Below, in pieces: positions 4,826 to 5,136 of a DNA stretch of 5,136 bases. The notes beneath the pieces were generated by a model. The model was not told the origin of the DNA. It did no database searches and saw only the letters and a list, made by a program, of their open reading frames with translations. The position numbers were made by a program, and so were the translations under genes. This DNA comes from Bifidobacteriaceae bacterium. Its GTDB lineage: Bacteria; Actinomycetota; Actinomycetes; Actinomycetales; WQXJ01. The stretch is taken from positions 1 to 5,136 of the forward strand of contig JAISBQ010000359.1 of the NCBI GenBank assembly GCA_031266115.1, read 5' to 3'. The stretch's first letter is position 1; each line of letters opens with the position of its first letter.

Positions 4826-5136
4826 AGTCCGCTGTCCTCCAGTCGAACCAGAATCCGCCCGCACTCCTCACAGCGAATCACCTCATCCGGTGAAGCGGCG
4901 CGGATGTACTCGAGATCCGCCGGGTTCACCACCAGCCGGCAGCCCTCGCAGCGCTTGGCCCGCAGCGGTGCTGCCGCCAGCCCGCCACGCGAGACACGCA
5001 GTCGCTCATAGAGGGCGACAAGCCCAGCGTCGAGCCCATCCACCGCGGCAGCTCGCTGCTCGCGCAAGCCCGCCATCTCGGCGTCGATCCCGCCGTACGC
5101 GGCCTCAACCTCTAACTGGACTCGCGCGATCTCCTC
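4822..5136 (-). CDS. C4-type zinc-ribbon coiled-coil protein (partial, N-terminus off window)
   Basis: The C-terminal 104 residues are visible; the frame is open to the right edge and lacks its start. The visible part begins with a helical, Glu/Ala-rich coiled-coil end (EEIARVQLEVEAAY, then GLREQRAAAVDGLD), followed by a zinc ribbon with two CxxC knuckles, CEGC and CEECGRILVR (cysteines at visible residues 63, 66, 89 and 92). This is the layout of the DUF164 / C4 zinc-ribbon family, whose full length is about 240 residues and which is thought to bind nucleic acid. The mycobacterial counterpart Rv2229c likewise sits directly before the RNase H/phosphatase gene. The stop overlaps the next start as GTGA, so the two are probably translated in a coupled way within one operon whose upstream genes lie beyond the window. 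Confidence 0.93.
   Translation of the reverse strand, partial: EEIARVQLEVEAAYGGIDAEMAGLREQRAAAVDGLDAGLVALYERLRVSRGGLAAAPLRAKRCEGCRLVVNPADLEYIRAASPDEVIRCEECGRILVRLEDSGL

Noticed and set aside
1..5136. CRISPR arrays, tRNA genes, insertion-sequence ends or integrase genes
   Set aside because: None seen: no regularly spaced repeats, no tRNA-like arms, no transposase or integrase motifs.

Overview
This is a high-GC chromosomal segment from an actinomycete (Actinomycetota). The evidence is the overlapping pair of a C4 zinc-ribbon gene and a fused RNase H / histidine phosphatase gene, an arrangement known from mycobacteria and relatives. The actinobacterial cell-wall lysozyme-fold protein, the excalibur-domain protein and a GC-rich type A RNase P RNA point the same way. 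The genus cannot be fixed from the window.

Layout from left to right. Positions 1-522 hold a minus-strand type II toxin-antitoxin operon: vapB-like antitoxin (284-478), then vapC-like PIN toxin (287 down to the left edge, cut off), sharing an ATGA overlap. A perfect 7-1-7 palindrome over a good -10 box lies just upstream. Positions 543-1256 hold a minus-strand gene for an uncharacterised protein that resembles helix-hairpin-helix (HhH) DNA glycosylase-fold proteins but lacks their catalytic residues. Positions 1257-1634 are a divergent intergenic region whose right half is structured: a GTAAC-type direct repeat, a perfect 9-bp hairpin, and a 27-bp tandem repeat that duplicates a ribosome-binding site plus GTG. 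Positions 1635-2069 encode a small secreted transglycosylase/lysozyme-fold protein. A convergent spacer with a shared hairpin follows.

Positions 2141-2522 (minus) are rnpB, the RNase P catalytic RNA, recognised from its conserved core and a perfect 14-bp terminal helix. Divergent from it, 2674-3219 encodes a secreted protein with a C-terminal excalibur calcium-binding motif. From 3314 to the right edge, the minus strand carries a housekeeping operon: a C4-type zinc-ribbon protein (cut by the right edge) overlapping by GTGA the RNase HI / histidine phosphatase fusion, which has an unusually long low-complexity linker.

Functionally this is a mixed neighbourhood: RNA metabolism (RNase P, RNase HI), cell-surface proteins (transglycosylase-like and excalibur proteins) and a toxin-antitoxin module. 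No complete new multi-gene system is evident. The most unusual points are the structured leader of the transglycosylase-like gene, the catalytically degenerate HhH-like protein, and the expanded linker of the RNase H fusion.
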